64,000 nt of DNA from VAZQ01 sp963817135 (GCA_963817135.1 CAWFNG010000001.1:682001-746000); one strand, 5' to 3'. Counted from the stretch's first letter, positions 10,455 through 19,443 are shown. The notes: generated by a model not told the origin, from the letters alone. Numbers and translations are program-made.

Positions 10455-11445
10455 ATGTTCCAGGACAGCGAGATCGATGCCATTACAACCGGGGACCCCT
10501 TTGGGTGCCCGCCCCACGGCAAGTACGAGAAGCTCATTTCACTGGCCAAACAAGTACCGCCGGCGACCACAGTCGTGGTCTATCCGTGCGACGAGACCTC
10601 GTTGCGCGGCGCTATGCGCGGCGGCGGAACTGGGCATCATCGTTCCCATTCTGGTTGGTCCAGTGGCCAAAATTACCGCTGTGGCCAAGCAACACGGGAT
10701 CGATATCGCTCGCTATGAGCTCGTCGACGCGCCTCACAGTGAGGCGGCCGCAGCAAAAGCAGTTGAGCTGATCCGCGAATCCAAGGGCGAGATCCTGATG
10801 AAGGGCAGCCTGCATACCGACGAGCTCATGCGCGCGGTGACCTCCGCGACAACGGGCCTGCGCACGGCGCGGCGCCTCAGTCACGTCTTCATCATGGACG
10901 TCCCCACCCATGCGGAGACGCTTTTCATCACCGATGCCGCCATCAACATTTTCCCCGATCTCGAAGCCAAGCGCGACATCGTGCAGAACGCCATCGATCT
11001 GTTTACGCATGGCGGCCTGGGCATACCTCGGGTTGCCATCCTTTCCGCGGTCGAGACGGTGACTCCGAAAATTCCGTCCACCATCGAGGCCGCCGCGCTC
11101 TGCAAGATGGCCGAGCGTGGCCAGATCACCGGCGGCATTCTCGACGGGCCGCTTGCTTTCGATAATGCCATCAGCCCGCAGGCGGCGCAGATCAAAGGCA
11201 TCAAATCCGCAGTCGCCGGGCACGCGCAAATTCTCGTGGTGCCCGATCTCGAGGCGGGCAACATGCTCGCCAAGAATCTCACATTCCTTGCCAAGGCGGA
11301 CGCAGCCGGCATCGTGCTCGGCGCGCGGGTGCCGATCGTTCTCACTTCGCGCGCGGACTCCGTGCGCTCGCGCATGGCGTCCTGTGCCGTCGCTGTGCTT
11401 GAGGCCGATGCCCGACGCAAGACTTCGCCATTGCCGGCCGCGTGA
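10455..11445 (+). CDS. Phosphate acetyl/butyryltransferase, one frameshift
   Basis: Transfers an acyl group between CoA and phosphate (acetyl-CoA + Pi to acetyl-phosphate). It begins MFQDSEIDAI at 10455 and has the family sequence VVVYPCDETSLRGAM. One extra base in the CGGCGGCGG run near 10615-10625 moves the frame into AAELGIIVPILVGPVAKI. The rest is intact, with GGILDGPLAFDNAIS, VPDLEAGNMLAKNLTFL and ARVPIVLTSRADS. About 330 codons is normal for the short Ptb/Pta type. It stands between DUF3141 and a truncated acetate kinase, the usual DUF3141-pta-ackA order. Acetyl- versus butyryl-CoA preference cannot be read from the sequence. Confidence 0.85.
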
Positions 11446-11451
11446 GATCGA

Positions 11452-11529
11452 TGGACAGCATTTTTGTCGTCAACGCGGGCTCCTCCAGCGTGACCGCGGC
11501 CCCCTATCACGCCTGCGCATCCGCCAGTT
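11452..11529 (+). pseudogene. ackA: Acetate kinase N-terminal stump
   Basis: An ATG six bases after the phosphate acyltransferase stop reads MDSIFVVNAGSSSV, the strand-loop at the N-terminus of acetokinases. Homology stops after about 14 codons. The frame runs on through unrelated sequence (TAAPYHACASAS) to a stop at 11527-11529, inside the 3' end of the convergent lon gene. At least 370 codons of acetate kinase are missing, so this is a deletion remnant and not a sequencing error. Confidence 0.8.
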
Positions 11530-13948
11530 GACGCGCTGGCGCCGTATCGGCTGCGTCGGGGCGCGCCGTCGGCGGCTCGAGAGCAGCCGCCACCGCTTCA
11601 TCGACGCGTTCGAGCCAGATGAATTCGAGCTCCCGGCGCGCCTCTTCCGGAACGTCCTCGAAATCCTTGCGGTTGCGCGCGGGCAGCATCACCCGCTTGA
11701 TGCCGGCGCGATGCGCGGCGACCACCTTCTCCTTGATTCCGCCGACCGGAAGCACAAGGCCGCGCAGGCTGATCTCCCCGGTCATCGCGGTGTCGCTGCG
11801 CACGGTACGCTCGCTCATGAGCGAGACCAGCGCCATGAACATCGCAACCCCGGCGCTGGGGCCGTCCTTGGGCGTGGCTCCCGCCGGCACATGGATATGG
11901 ATGTCGTTTTTTTCAAATCGGTTGGGATCGATCCCGAATGATACCGCTCTGTTCTTGACGACGCTGAGCGCTGCCTGTGCGCTTTCGCGCATGACTTCGC
12001 CCAGCTGTCCCGTGAGGATGAGCTTGCCGTTGCCGGGAATGCGGGTTGCCTCGATGAACAGAATGTCGCCGCCGACCGGCGTCCAGGCCAATCCGGTTGC
12101 CACGCCAGGCACGCTCGTGCGCATGGCTAGCTCGTTCTCGAATTGTGGCGACCCAAGAATTGCGGCGAGATCGCCGGCCTCGATGCGAAGGGGTCCGCGC
12201 TCGCCTTCGGCAAGCCGCACCGCGCCATGGCGCAGCACCTTTCCGATCTCGCGCTCGAGATTGCGAACGCCCGCCTCCCGCGTATAGCGCTGGATGATCT
12301 CACGCAGTGCCTCATCGGAAATCTCGGCCTGGCCGCCTTGCACGCCGTTCGCTTCCATCTGGCGGCGGATGAGGTAGCGCCTGGCGATCTGCAGCTTTTC
12401 TTCCGCCAGGTACCCGGCAAGCGTGATGATCTCCATTCGGTCGCGCAGCGGCCCCGGTATGGTGTCGAGCATATTGGCCGTGGTGATGAAGACGACGCGG
12501 CTCAGATCGAACGGCACGCCGAGATAATTGTCGCGGAATGTGTTGTTCTGCTCGGGATCGAGCACTTCGAGCAGAGCCGAGCTGGGATCGCCCTGGATGC
12601 CGGCACCGAGCTTGTCGATCTCGTCGAGCATCATGACGCAATTGCGCGAGCCCGCTTTGCGGATCGCCTGAATGATATTGCCGGGCAGCGCGCCGATATA
12701 GGTGCGGCGGTGGCCGCGGATTTCCGCTTCATCGTGCACGCCACCGAGGCTCACCCGCACGAACTTGCGGTTCATAGCGCGCGCAATCGATTGCCCGAGC
12801 GAAGTCTTGCCGACGCCGGGCGGGCCGACGAAGCACAGGATCGGCGCCTTGCCTTGCGGAGCGAGCTTGCGCACGGCGAGATATTCGATGATGCGGCGCT
12901 TGATCTTCTCCAGGTCGAAGTGATCCTCGTCCAGGATGCCGCGCGCTTGCGCGATATCGATGGGTGACTGCTCGGGCAGCGCCCACGGCAGCTCGATCAG
13001 CCAATCGAGATAGGTGCGCACCATGCCATATTCGGCGGCGGCTTCCGGCATGCGCTCCAAGCGTCGAAGCTCCTTGCGCGCCTGCTGCTCCACCTCTTCC
13101 GGCATCTTGGCCTTGGTGATCGCCTCGTTCAGTTCGGCGATTTCGGCCGCCTTGCCCTCATCGCCTTCGCCGAGCTGGCGCTGAATGGCCGCCATCTGCT
13201 CGCGCAGGAGAACTTCACGCTGGCGCTTGTCGAGCGCCTCCTTGGTTTGCTGGCCGATCTCGTTTGAGAGCCGCAGGATCTCGATCCGATGTGCGAGCAG
13301 GCGCGCAACCTTCTCCATGCGCGCGGGCAGATCAACCGTCTCGAGGATCTCCTGCTTCTCCTCGGGCGTCACGTCCATGTAGGCCACGGCGAGATCGGCG
13401 AGCGCGGCCGGCGACGTGATATTTTCGATCGCGGCGATCAATTCGGGGGGCGCCTGGGGCAGCAGCCGAACAGCTTCCAAGGTTTGGCCCTTGAGATGAA
13501 TGAAACGAGCTTCGATCTCGGCGGAGCGCGACTGCGGCTCTGGAATCCGCAACACGCGAGCGACAAAGAATGGCCAGCCACTGAGAAATTCCGTCACCTG
13601 GAAGCGTTGATCGCCCTGGCAAACCAGATGATGCGTGCCGTCCGGAGCAGTGAGGTAGCGCACGATATTCGCGACCGTGCCCATGCGGTGCATGTCACTC
13701 GGGCTCGGATCGGCGACGTCCGCGGCGCGCTGCATCAGAATGCCGACCTGGCGCTGCTCGCGCACCGCCTGCTGGGCCGCGGCGATGGACCGTTGCCGGC
13801 CGAGCGTGACCGGCAGCACCAGACCCGGAAACAACACCATGTTGCGGACCGGAACGATGATGAGGGCATCCGCCGGCACCGGCGGTATCTGCACCGTTGC
13901 GCTTGCGCGCTCCGCGCTCGTCCCCTCGTCGGATTTCAGTTCAGCCAC
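11507..13948 (-). CDS. lon: ATP-dependent protease Lon
   Basis: Full-length serine-lysine AAA+ protease, about 813 residues from the GTG at 13948. This start overlaps the stop of the upstream hsp20 in GTGGCTGA. An N-terminal substrate-binding LON domain (IIVPVRNMVLFPG) precedes a coiled coil, Walker A GPPGVGKT (about 375-382) and Walker B VMMLDEID (about 438-445). The proteolytic domain has Ser698 in PKDGPSAG and Lys741 in GGIKEK. Coupling to an sHSP in the same operon and location in a stress island suggest a second, stress-specific Lon rather than the housekeeping copy. Its last codons overlap the acetate kinase stump on the opposite strand. No frame breaks. Confidence 0.95.
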   Translation of the reverse strand: MAELKSDEGTSAERASATVQIPPVPADALIIVPVRNMVLFPGLVLPVTLGRQRSIAAAQQAVREQRQVGILMQRAADVADPSPSDMHRMGTVANIVRYLTAPDGTHHLVCQGDQRFQVTEFLSGWPFFVARVLRIPEPQSRSAEIEARFIHLKGQTLEAVRLLPQAPPELIAAIENITSPAALADLAVAYMDVTPEEKQEILETVDLPARMEKVARLLAHRIEILRLSNEIGQQTKEALDKRQREVLLREQMAAIQRQLGEGDEGKAAEIAELNEAITKAKMPEEVEQQARKELRRLERMPEAAAEYGMVRTYLDWLIELPWALPEQSPIDIAQARGILDEDHFDLEKIKRRIIEYLAVRKLAPQGKAPILCFVGPPGVGKTSLGQSIARAMNRKFVRVSLGGVHDEAEIRGHRRTYIGALPGNIIQAIRKAGSRNCVMMLDEIDKLGAGIQGDPSSALLEVLDPEQNNTFRDNYLGVPFDLSRVVFITTANMLDTIPGPLRDRMEIITLAGYLAEEKLQIARRYLIRRQMEANGVQGGQAEISDEALREIIQRYTREAGVRNLEREIGKVLRHGAVRLAEGERGPLRIEAGDLAAILGSPQFENELAMRTSVPGVATGLAWTPVGGDILFIEATRIPGNGKLILTGQLGEVMRESAQAALSVVKNRAVSFGIDPNRFEKNDIHIHVPAGATPKDGPSAGVAMFMALVSLMSERTVRSDTAMTGEISLRGLVLPVGGIKEKVVAAHRAGIKRVMLPARNRKDFEDVPEEARRELEFIWLERVDEAVAAALEPPTARPDAADTAPARQLADAQA

Positions 13949-14360
13949 GCGCGGCTCCAGTCTTCTGCAGCGCAATCAGGAGGCATCCGTTGATTGCTGA
14001 ACGATGAACCGAGCTGTAGCGTCCGGCCGGCAATTGCACGCGCCGCTCAAAACGGCCCTGCGGCAGCTCAAGGCGGTGAATGATCGCGCTGCAGAATTCC
14101 CGCGGAAGCACACGCACGCCCGCGACCACTAGATCAGGGCCGTCGATCGCCGCCTCGACCACATCAGGATTGACGCCAGGCAACGCAATCAGCACCAGCA
14201 CTTCGGCTTCGGTCTCCAGCATGTCGAGGGGAGGCTCCCAGACCGGCAGCTGTGCGGCGGGCTTGAGTGGCCGAAACATCTCCCGGTGCATGCGTTCGGC
14301 GCGCGCCAACATCTCGCACGCTTGCGACCACATCCAATTGCGGGGAAAACTGTCGTCCAT
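13941..14360 (-). CDS. Hsp20/alpha-crystallin-like small heat-shock protein
   Basis: 139 residues from an ATG at 14360 preceded by GGTGAG at ideal spacing; the longer upstream extension is less likely. The C-terminal two thirds resemble a divergent alpha-crystallin domain: WEPPLDMLETEAEVLVLIALPGV, then GPDLVVAGVRVLP, FERRVQLPAG and NGCLLIALQKT, ending before the usual IXI tail. Holdase chaperones of this type bind unfolding proteins without ATP. It is translationally coupled to lon, pairing a holdase with a protease. It is distinct from the canonical sHSP at 16842-17291, and no ROSE-like leader is evident here. Confidence 0.78.
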   Translation of the reverse strand: MDDSFPRNWMWSQACEMLARAERMHREMFRPLKPAAQLPVWEPPLDMLETEAEVLVLIALPGVNPDVVEAAIDGPDLVVAGVRVLPREFCSAIIHRLELPQGRFERRVQLPAGRYSSVHRSAINGCLLIALQKTGAARG

Positions 14361-14501
14361 GATCTCACCTGCCCTTGCCAACAGGATTTGAGCAGTCCAG
14401 GGGTGAAATTCAATAGCAAAACAAGGTGTGATAGCGTTCATCGCGAGTTCCGGCGATGCTCTTCGCCCGCGCCGACGAAATGATTGAACAGGATGAGATC
14501 C

Positions 14502-15593
14502 ATGTCGGACATGACCATTGCCTCGATCCGGACAACGCTTCTACGCGTGCCATGGCCTGACACGCCGTGGCTCAAGGGCCATGCCTTCGGTGAGACACGC
14601 AATCTGCTCGTGCTCGATGTCGAGACCAGGAGCGGCATCGCCGGCATGGGCTATCTGTTCTCGTTCCGGCCGGGACTGCGCACGATTGCGGCGGCGCTGG
14701 AAGAGACGATTCTGCCGCGGGTGATCGGCAAGGACGCGACCGCCGTCGAGGCGATCTGGGATGACCTCTGGCGCGCGACCGTGACCTACAACCGCGGCGG
14801 CATCGTCACCATGGCCATGTCGGCGCTCGACATCGCGCTCTGGGACGCCGTCGGCAAACGCGCGGGTCTGCCGCTGCATCGGCTGTGGGGACATTTCCGC
14901 TCGCACATCCCGGCCTATGGCAGCGGCTGTTTCCGCGGCTCTGGCGGCGACGGGATGATCGCGAAGGCGCTGCACTACAAATCACTGGGCTACAAGGCCA
15001 TCAAGATGCAGGTGGCGCACACCAGCAATCTTGCAGCCGACGTCGATAACGTGCGGCGCATGCGTGAAGCGCTTGGCCCCGAGATCGACATCATGATCGA
15101 TGTCAATCAGGGCTGGACCGCCGACGTCGCGATTCAAATGGGCCGCAAGTTCGAGCCGTACGACATCTATTGGCTGGAGGAGCCGGTTCCGGCCGACGAC
15201 TTCAAAGGCTATATGCGCGTGGCGCAAGCGCTCTCCATGCGCGTTGTCGGCGGCGAGACGCATTTCACGCGCTTTGATCTGCGGCCATTCTTCGAGAACC
15301 CGTGCGTTCCAATTCTGCAGCCCGACCCTATGCGCGGGGGCTTCACGGACTTGCGCAAAACTGCGGTTCTCGCCGAGACCTGGGGTCTCTCGCTGGCGCC
15401 TCACCTTTTTCCCGAGCTCAATGTGCAACTGCTCGCCTCCATTCCCAACGGTCTGTGGATCGAGGAAATGGGACTGGCGAATGATCTGTTCGTCGATCGC
15501 GTCCCGGTGGTCGACGGCATGATCACCGCTCCCGAACGCCCCGGCCATGGGCTTGCATTCAAGCCCGAAATCCTGCGGGATTGCAGGGTCTGA
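14502..15593 (+). CDS. Mandelate racemase/muconate lactonizing enzyme family protein
   Basis: Enolase-superfamily enzyme, 363 residues from ATG 14502 with AGGATGAG upstream. The capping domain is residues about 1-120 and the barrel follows. Metal ligands are D200 (MIDVNQGW), E226 (WLEEP) and E252 (GGETHF). The His-Asp dyad of the mandelate racemase subgroup appears as H301 (LAPHLFPE) and D275 (LQPDPMRGG). The usual Lys-x-Lys base motif reads K168-M-Q170, so only the first Lys is present. It probably abstracts a proton alpha to a carboxylate and acts as an acid-sugar dehydratase or racemase. The substrate is unknown, and neighbours give no pathway. Confidence 0.85.
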   Translation: MSDMTIASIRTTLLRVPWPDTPWLKGHAFGETRNLLVLDVETRSGIAGMGYLFSFRPGLRTIAAALEETILPRVIGKDATAVEAIWDDLWRATVTYNRGGIVTMAMSALDIALWDAVGKRAGLPLHRLWGHFRSHIPAYGSGCFRGSGGDGMIAKALHYKSLGYKAIKMQVAHTSNLAADVDNVRRMREALGPEIDIMIDVNQGWTADVAIQMGRKFEPYDIYWLEEPVPADDFKGYMRVAQALSMRVVGGETHFTRFDLRPFFENPCVPILQPDPMRGGFTDLRKTAVLAETWGLSLAPHLFPELNVQLLASIPNGLWIEEMGLANDLFVDRVPVVDGMITAPERPGHGLAFKPEILRDCRV

Positions 15594-15655
15594 CGCGTTC
15601 ACACGTGCTGGAATCAAAAAGCTCGATCTCGATTCAGTAGGGATTGAGCGTTCGG

Positions 15656-16603
15656 TTATGCATAGAGCGGCGTGCCCGGCACGAACGCATCGAAAGCTGC
15701 CAAAACCTGTCCGCGGTAGCGGTCCTGCTCCATCAGCAACTCGTGGCGCCCCCCGGGCACGATGAGATGAGAGCCAGCCGCCATCCGGACCGCGAATTCG
15801 TCAATGGCAGGCGTCGATACAATGGCGTCGAGCCCCGCGGCGATGATCAGAATAGGCTGCCTGATGCGAGCCGCGTAACCCGGCTGTGATAGCTCGGCCA
15901 TGACGCGAAACGCGGCATCGGTCCATGCAACAGTCGGCCATCCCGTCGCGATTGATGGCTCGGCCTCGAGCACCGCCACGTTGCGCGCATAGCGTACGGG
16001 ATCGGAGGTGAGCAGGTTGCCGGCAAAAGGACGTTGCTGGAGAACCGAGGCGTCGCCTCCCGGGACGTAGAGCGATCCCAGGCCCATGAGGCGCAGCATC
16101 TTCACCAGCGCGCGTATGCCCTTCATCCGGCGCATGCCCGGGAGCGATATCATCGGGGCAAGGAGCACCATGCGATCGAACCAGCGCACCCCCGCGCGAG
16201 CGGCACACAGGAGCACCGTCGCCCCCATGGAATGGGCGAGCGCGAATATCGGCGGCGGACAATCCGGAAGCACGACGTCATGCACGAAGGTTTCGAGGTC
16301 GATCTGATATTGTGAAAAGCTCTGCACGTATCCTTTGCGTGGATTCTTCAGCGCCCGTTGCGATCCCCCTTGTCCGCGCCAGTCGAGAATGGCCACGGCA
16401 AAGCCCCGCGCACGCAGGTCGCGCACGGTCTCGAAATATTTTTCGATGAATTCTGCCCGGCCCGGAAACAGGCACACCGTCCCTTTGCGGCCGGGCGGGG
16501 GCGGCCAGCGCGCAAACCGCAGCGATGCTCGATCGCGCGTTTTCAGCGTGCCCGTCACGGCGCCCTCGGGCACGGGGTTGGCGGGAATGGAGACGAGCGT
16601 CAT
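15656..16603 (-). CDS. Lysophospholipase/monoacylglycerol lipase-like alpha/beta-hydrolase
   Basis: 315 residues. Nucleophile elbow AHSMG (ALAHSMGATVLL), an early LDWRGQGGS loop typical of PldB-like lysophospholipases, and late AGLDAIVS (acid) and GGRHELLME (His) supply the catalytic triad. No signal peptide. It is transcribed towards the mandelate racemase-like gene, with 62 bases between the two stops. Substrate within the family (lysophospholipid or monoglyceride) cannot be decided. Confidence 0.85.
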   Translation of the reverse strand: MTLVSIPANPVPEGAVTGTLKTRDRASLRFARWPPPPGRKGTVCLFPGRAEFIEKYFETVRDLRARGFAVAILDWRGQGGSQRALKNPRKGYVQSFSQYQIDLETFVHDVVLPDCPPPIFALAHSMGATVLLCAARAGVRWFDRMVLLAPMISLPGMRRMKGIRALVKMLRLMGLGSLYVPGGDASVLQQRPFAGNLLTSDPVRYARNVAVLEAEPSIATGWPTVAWTDAAFRVMAELSQPGYAARIRQPILIIAAGLDAIVSTPAIDEFAVRMAAGSHLIVPGGRHELLMEQDRYRGQVLAAFDAFVPGTPLYA

Positions 16604-16715
16604 GGGCGGGAAGAAATCCTGAGGCTTTTCCGGCGCTGGGAAACCGTCCGGTCAGGCCCCCCTTTGCTTAATTCTTGGTAAGCTAAAAATCCCTTGGTTT
16701 CAAACGTTTATGCCT

Positions 16716-16744
16716 CTTGCAGCGGGCGAATTCGCTTCCCATAT
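16716..16744 (+). promoter_or_regulatory. RpoH (sigma-32)-type heat-shock promoter
   Basis: CTTGCAG at 16716-16722 and CCCATAT at 16738-16744 are separated by 15 bases, matching the sigma-32 pattern (CTTGAA, 13-17 bases, CCCATNT). Transcription would start near 16751, exactly at the first hairpin of the leader of the downstream sHSP gene. The geometry is seen directly; use by RpoH is inferred. Confidence 0.65.
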
Positions 16745-16750
16745 GCCTCC

Positions 16751-16841
16751 TGCGCAGGCCCCAAAGGGGGCTGCGCAAAGACTATCCGGTCCGGCTCTTT
16801 AGAGCGGACCAGACGCATCTCGCTCAACAGGAGGTTATGCA
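16751..16841 (+). promoter_or_regulatory. ROSE-type RNA thermometer in the sHSP leader
   Basis: The leader holds three successive hairpins. Hairpin I (16751-16777) has a seven-pair TGCGCAG/CTGCGCA base. Hairpin II (16788-16810) pairs GGTCC with GGACC and GCTC with GAGC. Hairpin III (16816-16839) sequesters the ribosome binding site. In hairpin III, UCGCU (16820-16824) faces AGGA of the AGGAGG (16829-16834), leaving one bulged G. That is the hallmark of ROSE elements of rhizobial sHSP genes, where heat opens the site. The translational control follows from knowledge of that family. Confidence 0.8.
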
Positions 16842-17291
16842 ATGCGAACTTTCGATCTAGCTCCCCTCTACCGTTCGACTGTCGGTTTCGACCGGCTTTT
16901 CTCCATGCTCGACGGGTTTGAATCAACCCCGGGCTATCCGCCCTATAATATCGAGCGCACTGGCGAGAACGCCTATCGGATCTCGGTTGCCGTTGCGGGC
17001 TTTGGCGAAAACGACCTTTCGATCGAAGCGAAGGAAAACACGCTGACGATCAAGGGCGAAAAGCAAGCCAGGGACGAGAAGACGAGCGGCGAAGTCCTTT
17101 ATCAGGGCATCGCGGCACGTGCCTTCGAGCGCGTGTTCCAGCTCGCGGATTACGTCCAGGTCAAAGGCGCCGCGCTCGAGAACGGGCTCCTGCACGTCGA
17201 TTTGGTGCGTGAGATCCCCGAGGCGAAGAAGCCGCGCGTGATTCCGATCGGCGGTGGACGGCCGAAAGTGGTCGAGGTGAAAGCTGCGTAA
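16842..17291 (+). CDS. Small heat-shock protein, Hsp20 (IbpA class A)
   Basis: 149 residues, cytosolic ATP-independent holdase. The N-terminal arm (MRTFDLAPLYRSTVGFDRLF) resembles rhizobial class A sHSPs. The alpha-crystallin domain contains YPPYNIERTGENAYRISVAV, LTIKGEK and AFERVFQLADYVQVKGA, with the conserved ENGLLHVDL. The C-terminal anchor has the IXI-like motif in PRVIPIG. AGGAGG lies seven bases before the ATG within the thermometer hairpin. A strong terminator follows, so it is probably monocistronic and controlled by RpoH plus ROSE. Confidence 0.95.
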   Translation: MRTFDLAPLYRSTVGFDRLFSMLDGFESTPGYPPYNIERTGENAYRISVAVAGFGENDLSIEAKENTLTIKGEKQARDEKTSGEVLYQGIAARAFERVFQLADYVQVKGAALENGLLHVDLVREIPEAKKPRVIPIGGGRPKVVEVKAA

Positions 17292-17320
17292 GCAGCCGCT
17301 TTGATCAACCCATCGGAGGG

Positions 17321-17350
17321 AGCGCCCCGGTTCCGGGGCGCTTTCATTTT
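17321..17350 (+). terminator. Rho-independent terminator after the sHSP gene
   Basis: AGCGCCCCGG, TT loop, CCGGGGCGCT: a ten-pair perfect GC-rich stem followed by TTCATTTT. It starts 30 bases after the stop codon. Confidence 0.85.
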
Positions 17351-17405
17351 GGGAACCCCTCAAGCCGCCGAGGGATTAACTGTACTGCCTCATAAACACC
17401 TCGAC

Positions 17406-17512
17406 GTCATTCCATAACCCCAGGCGATGATTCACGCCCCCGTCTCACCACACGGCCTGTGGTTATGGATTCCGGTGATCCGCTCGCTACGCTCGCGGCC
17501 CCGGAATGACGG
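17406..17512. repeat. Short non-autonomous copy of the GTCATTCCGG repeat unit
   Basis: The left end GTCATTCC runs directly into CATAACCCCAGG. About 30 bases on, the inverted right end reads CCTGTGGTTATGGA, a palindromic stretch, then CCGGAATGAC. Both ends share the outer and inner motifs of the units at 36310-36476 and 36513-37985. There is no gene inside. Confidence 0.65.
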
Positions 17513-17549
17513 CGCAGTTTGGTTTATGACGCAGTAGAGCTAAGCGGCC

Positions 17550-18138
17550 CTACTCTAGAATCGCGGGCGGATTCTCCGTGTTGGGAGCAGCGCTCGGCGC
17601 GGCGGTGCTCGCTCCCGCTTCGGCATCCCGTGGGAGCGGCGAGGGTCGCGCACGCGGCAACGGGGCGGGACTTGGCTTGGCGCTGCGGATCGGCGGGGCG
17701 GTCGAATTGGAACTGCGCTCGCTGAATGGATTGTCGCTCATTTCCGGCGGGTAGGCCGCAATGCGCGAATTCGGACCATATCCATCCGGCACCATTGCGC
17801 CCGGAGGCGGGTATGGGATCGGGTTCGGCGGTGTCAAGCCGGCCGCGCGCGCGGCGGGGGTGACCCGCAAGACTTCGCCCCAATCGCGCATGAATGACGA
17901 CCTGAACCACCTGGCCCGCCGGGTTGACGGCGCGCAGGCCGTAGGTTTCGCCGGAGCGCAAGGGCCGGCCGAGCGGTTCCAGTCCGACCGAGCGCACAAT
18001 GGTGAGGATCTCGTGCGGCGGCAGCACGGCATGAGAGCCGGGATAGAAGACGGGTTGTGCCGCAACAGGGGCGGACTTTCCGGCAACAAGCATTGCGGCG
18101 GCGGCACAGGCTGCGAGGCACGCAAGGCGCGTTTTCAT
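17550..18138 (-). CDS. Exported proline-rich protein, one frameshift
   Basis: A strong GGAGGTG lies upstream of the ATG at 18138. The N-terminus MKTRLACLAACAAAAMLVAG is a signal peptide ending near PVAAQP. The mature part has PHEILTIVRSVGLEPLGRPL and YGLRAVNPAGQVVQVVIHAR, a block seen in alphaproteobacterial exported proteins of unknown function. An extra base near 17885 moves the frame into GEVLRVTPAARAAG. The remainder to 17550 is rich in Pro, Ser and Ala and looks disordered. Function unknown. Confidence 0.65.
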
Positions 18139-18225
18139 CAAAACACCTCCGCTGTCTCTCGTGACCGGAGTGTTTTCCCGCTCTGCGCCGGCATTAGGGC
18201 AAGCGCTAGGCAGACTGGAGATTTT

Positions 18226-18269
18226 GTCATTCCGGGGCGTGCAACCGATCTCGGGTTTACCCGAGATCG
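18226..18269. repeat. Half copy of the GTCATTCCGG repeat fused to a perfect hairpin
   Basis: GTCATTCCGGGGCG (18226 onward) is followed by a ten-pair hairpin CGATCTCGGG-TTTA-CCCGAGATCG (18246-18269). It lies between the exported-protein gene and the threonine aldolase gene. No T-run follows on either strand, so a terminator role is uncertain. Confidence 0.45.
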
Positions 18270-18346
18270 GCAAACGTTAAGTGCCCAAGTTGGCAACAGC
18301 CGACTTGGAATGCGCGAACGCGCAACCCATGGCCATAGCCAGGGGT

Positions 18347-19427
18347 TTATGGATCGGAGGTTTCCGCCGCGCTCTGCGATGACCTCGCAATGGCAATGAA
18401 CCGATCGACGTCTTCCGGCGTGGTTGCAAACGAGGCGACGAGACGTACCAGCGAGGCATCGCTCGCCAAAACGAGCTGACGGGGAAGCGAGTCTGTCGTC
18501 CAGGGATGATAGATTGCCCCCGCTGCCTTAAGCCGCGCATCCATTCCCCGCGGCAATGCAACAAATATTTCGTTGGCCTCGACCGGCCAGACCGGCTTGA
18601 TCCCCAATGCGGCAAGCCCGCCTGCCAGCCGATCGGCCATGACGTTGGCGTGGCGCGCGAGCCGCAGCCAGAGATCGTCGGCGCAATAGGCGGCCATTTG
18701 CGCCGCGATGAAACGATGCTTCGAAACGAGATGGCCGGCTCGCTTTCGCCGCTCGGCCATGTTCTGCGCGCGCCCTGGATCGAAGAACACCACTGCTTCT
18801 GCTGCCAGCGCGCCCCCTTTGGTTGCGCCGAAGGAGAGGACATCGACCCCGGCTTTCCACGTTGCGTCTGCGAGCGGCACATTCATTCGCGCGATCGCAT
18901 TGCCGAATTCTTGCGCCATCCACGTGCACGGCAAGGCCACGCTCGTGCGCGACATCGGCGAGCCGGCTGATCTCATGGGCGCGGTAAACGGTCCCGGCCT
19001 CCGTCGCCTGCGAGAGCGATAGCATGGCAGGGCTGACGTGATGCGGCCCGCCCCATTGCCCATCGAGCGCGCACTGCAAGGTTTCGGGCGCGATCTTGCC
19101 CGCTTCTCCCGCAAGGCCAACGAGCTTAATGCCGCCGCCGAAGAATTCAGGCGCGCCGCATTCATCCGTGGCGATATGTGCCTCCTCGTGGCACAGGACT
19201 GCGCCCCAGGGCGGCGTGTACTGCGCGACTGCAAGCGCGTTTGCCGCTGTTCCTGTCGTCACCAGAAACACCGCAATATCGCATTCGAACATTTGCGCAA
19301 ACCTGCGCTCCACCTCTCTCGTCCAGTCATCGTGGCCGTAGGCAAGCGCACAGCCCTCATTTGCGCGCGCAATCGCCGCCATGATTTCTGGCGCTACGCC
19401 GGCTGCATTGTCGCTCGCGAAATTCAT
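18347..19427 (-). CDS. ltaE: Low-specificity L-threonine aldolase, one frameshift
   Basis: PLP-dependent fold type I enzyme that cleaves threonine/allo-threonine to glycine and acetaldehyde. ATG 19427 begins MNFASDNAAGVAPEIM, the usual N-terminus. Conserved blocks are FLVTTGTAANALAV, LCHEEAHIATDECGAPEFF and LAVHVDGARI, whose Asp contacts PLP. An extra base near 18915 moves the frame into FGNAIARMNVPLADATWKAG. The PLP lysine is in SFGATKGGALAAEAVVFF. The gene ends at 18347 at near normal length (about 360 codons). The genes on both sides (exported protein, DoxX) are on the same strand but look functionally unrelated. Confidence 0.87.
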
Positions 19428-19443
19428 GGGTACTGACTCTTTC

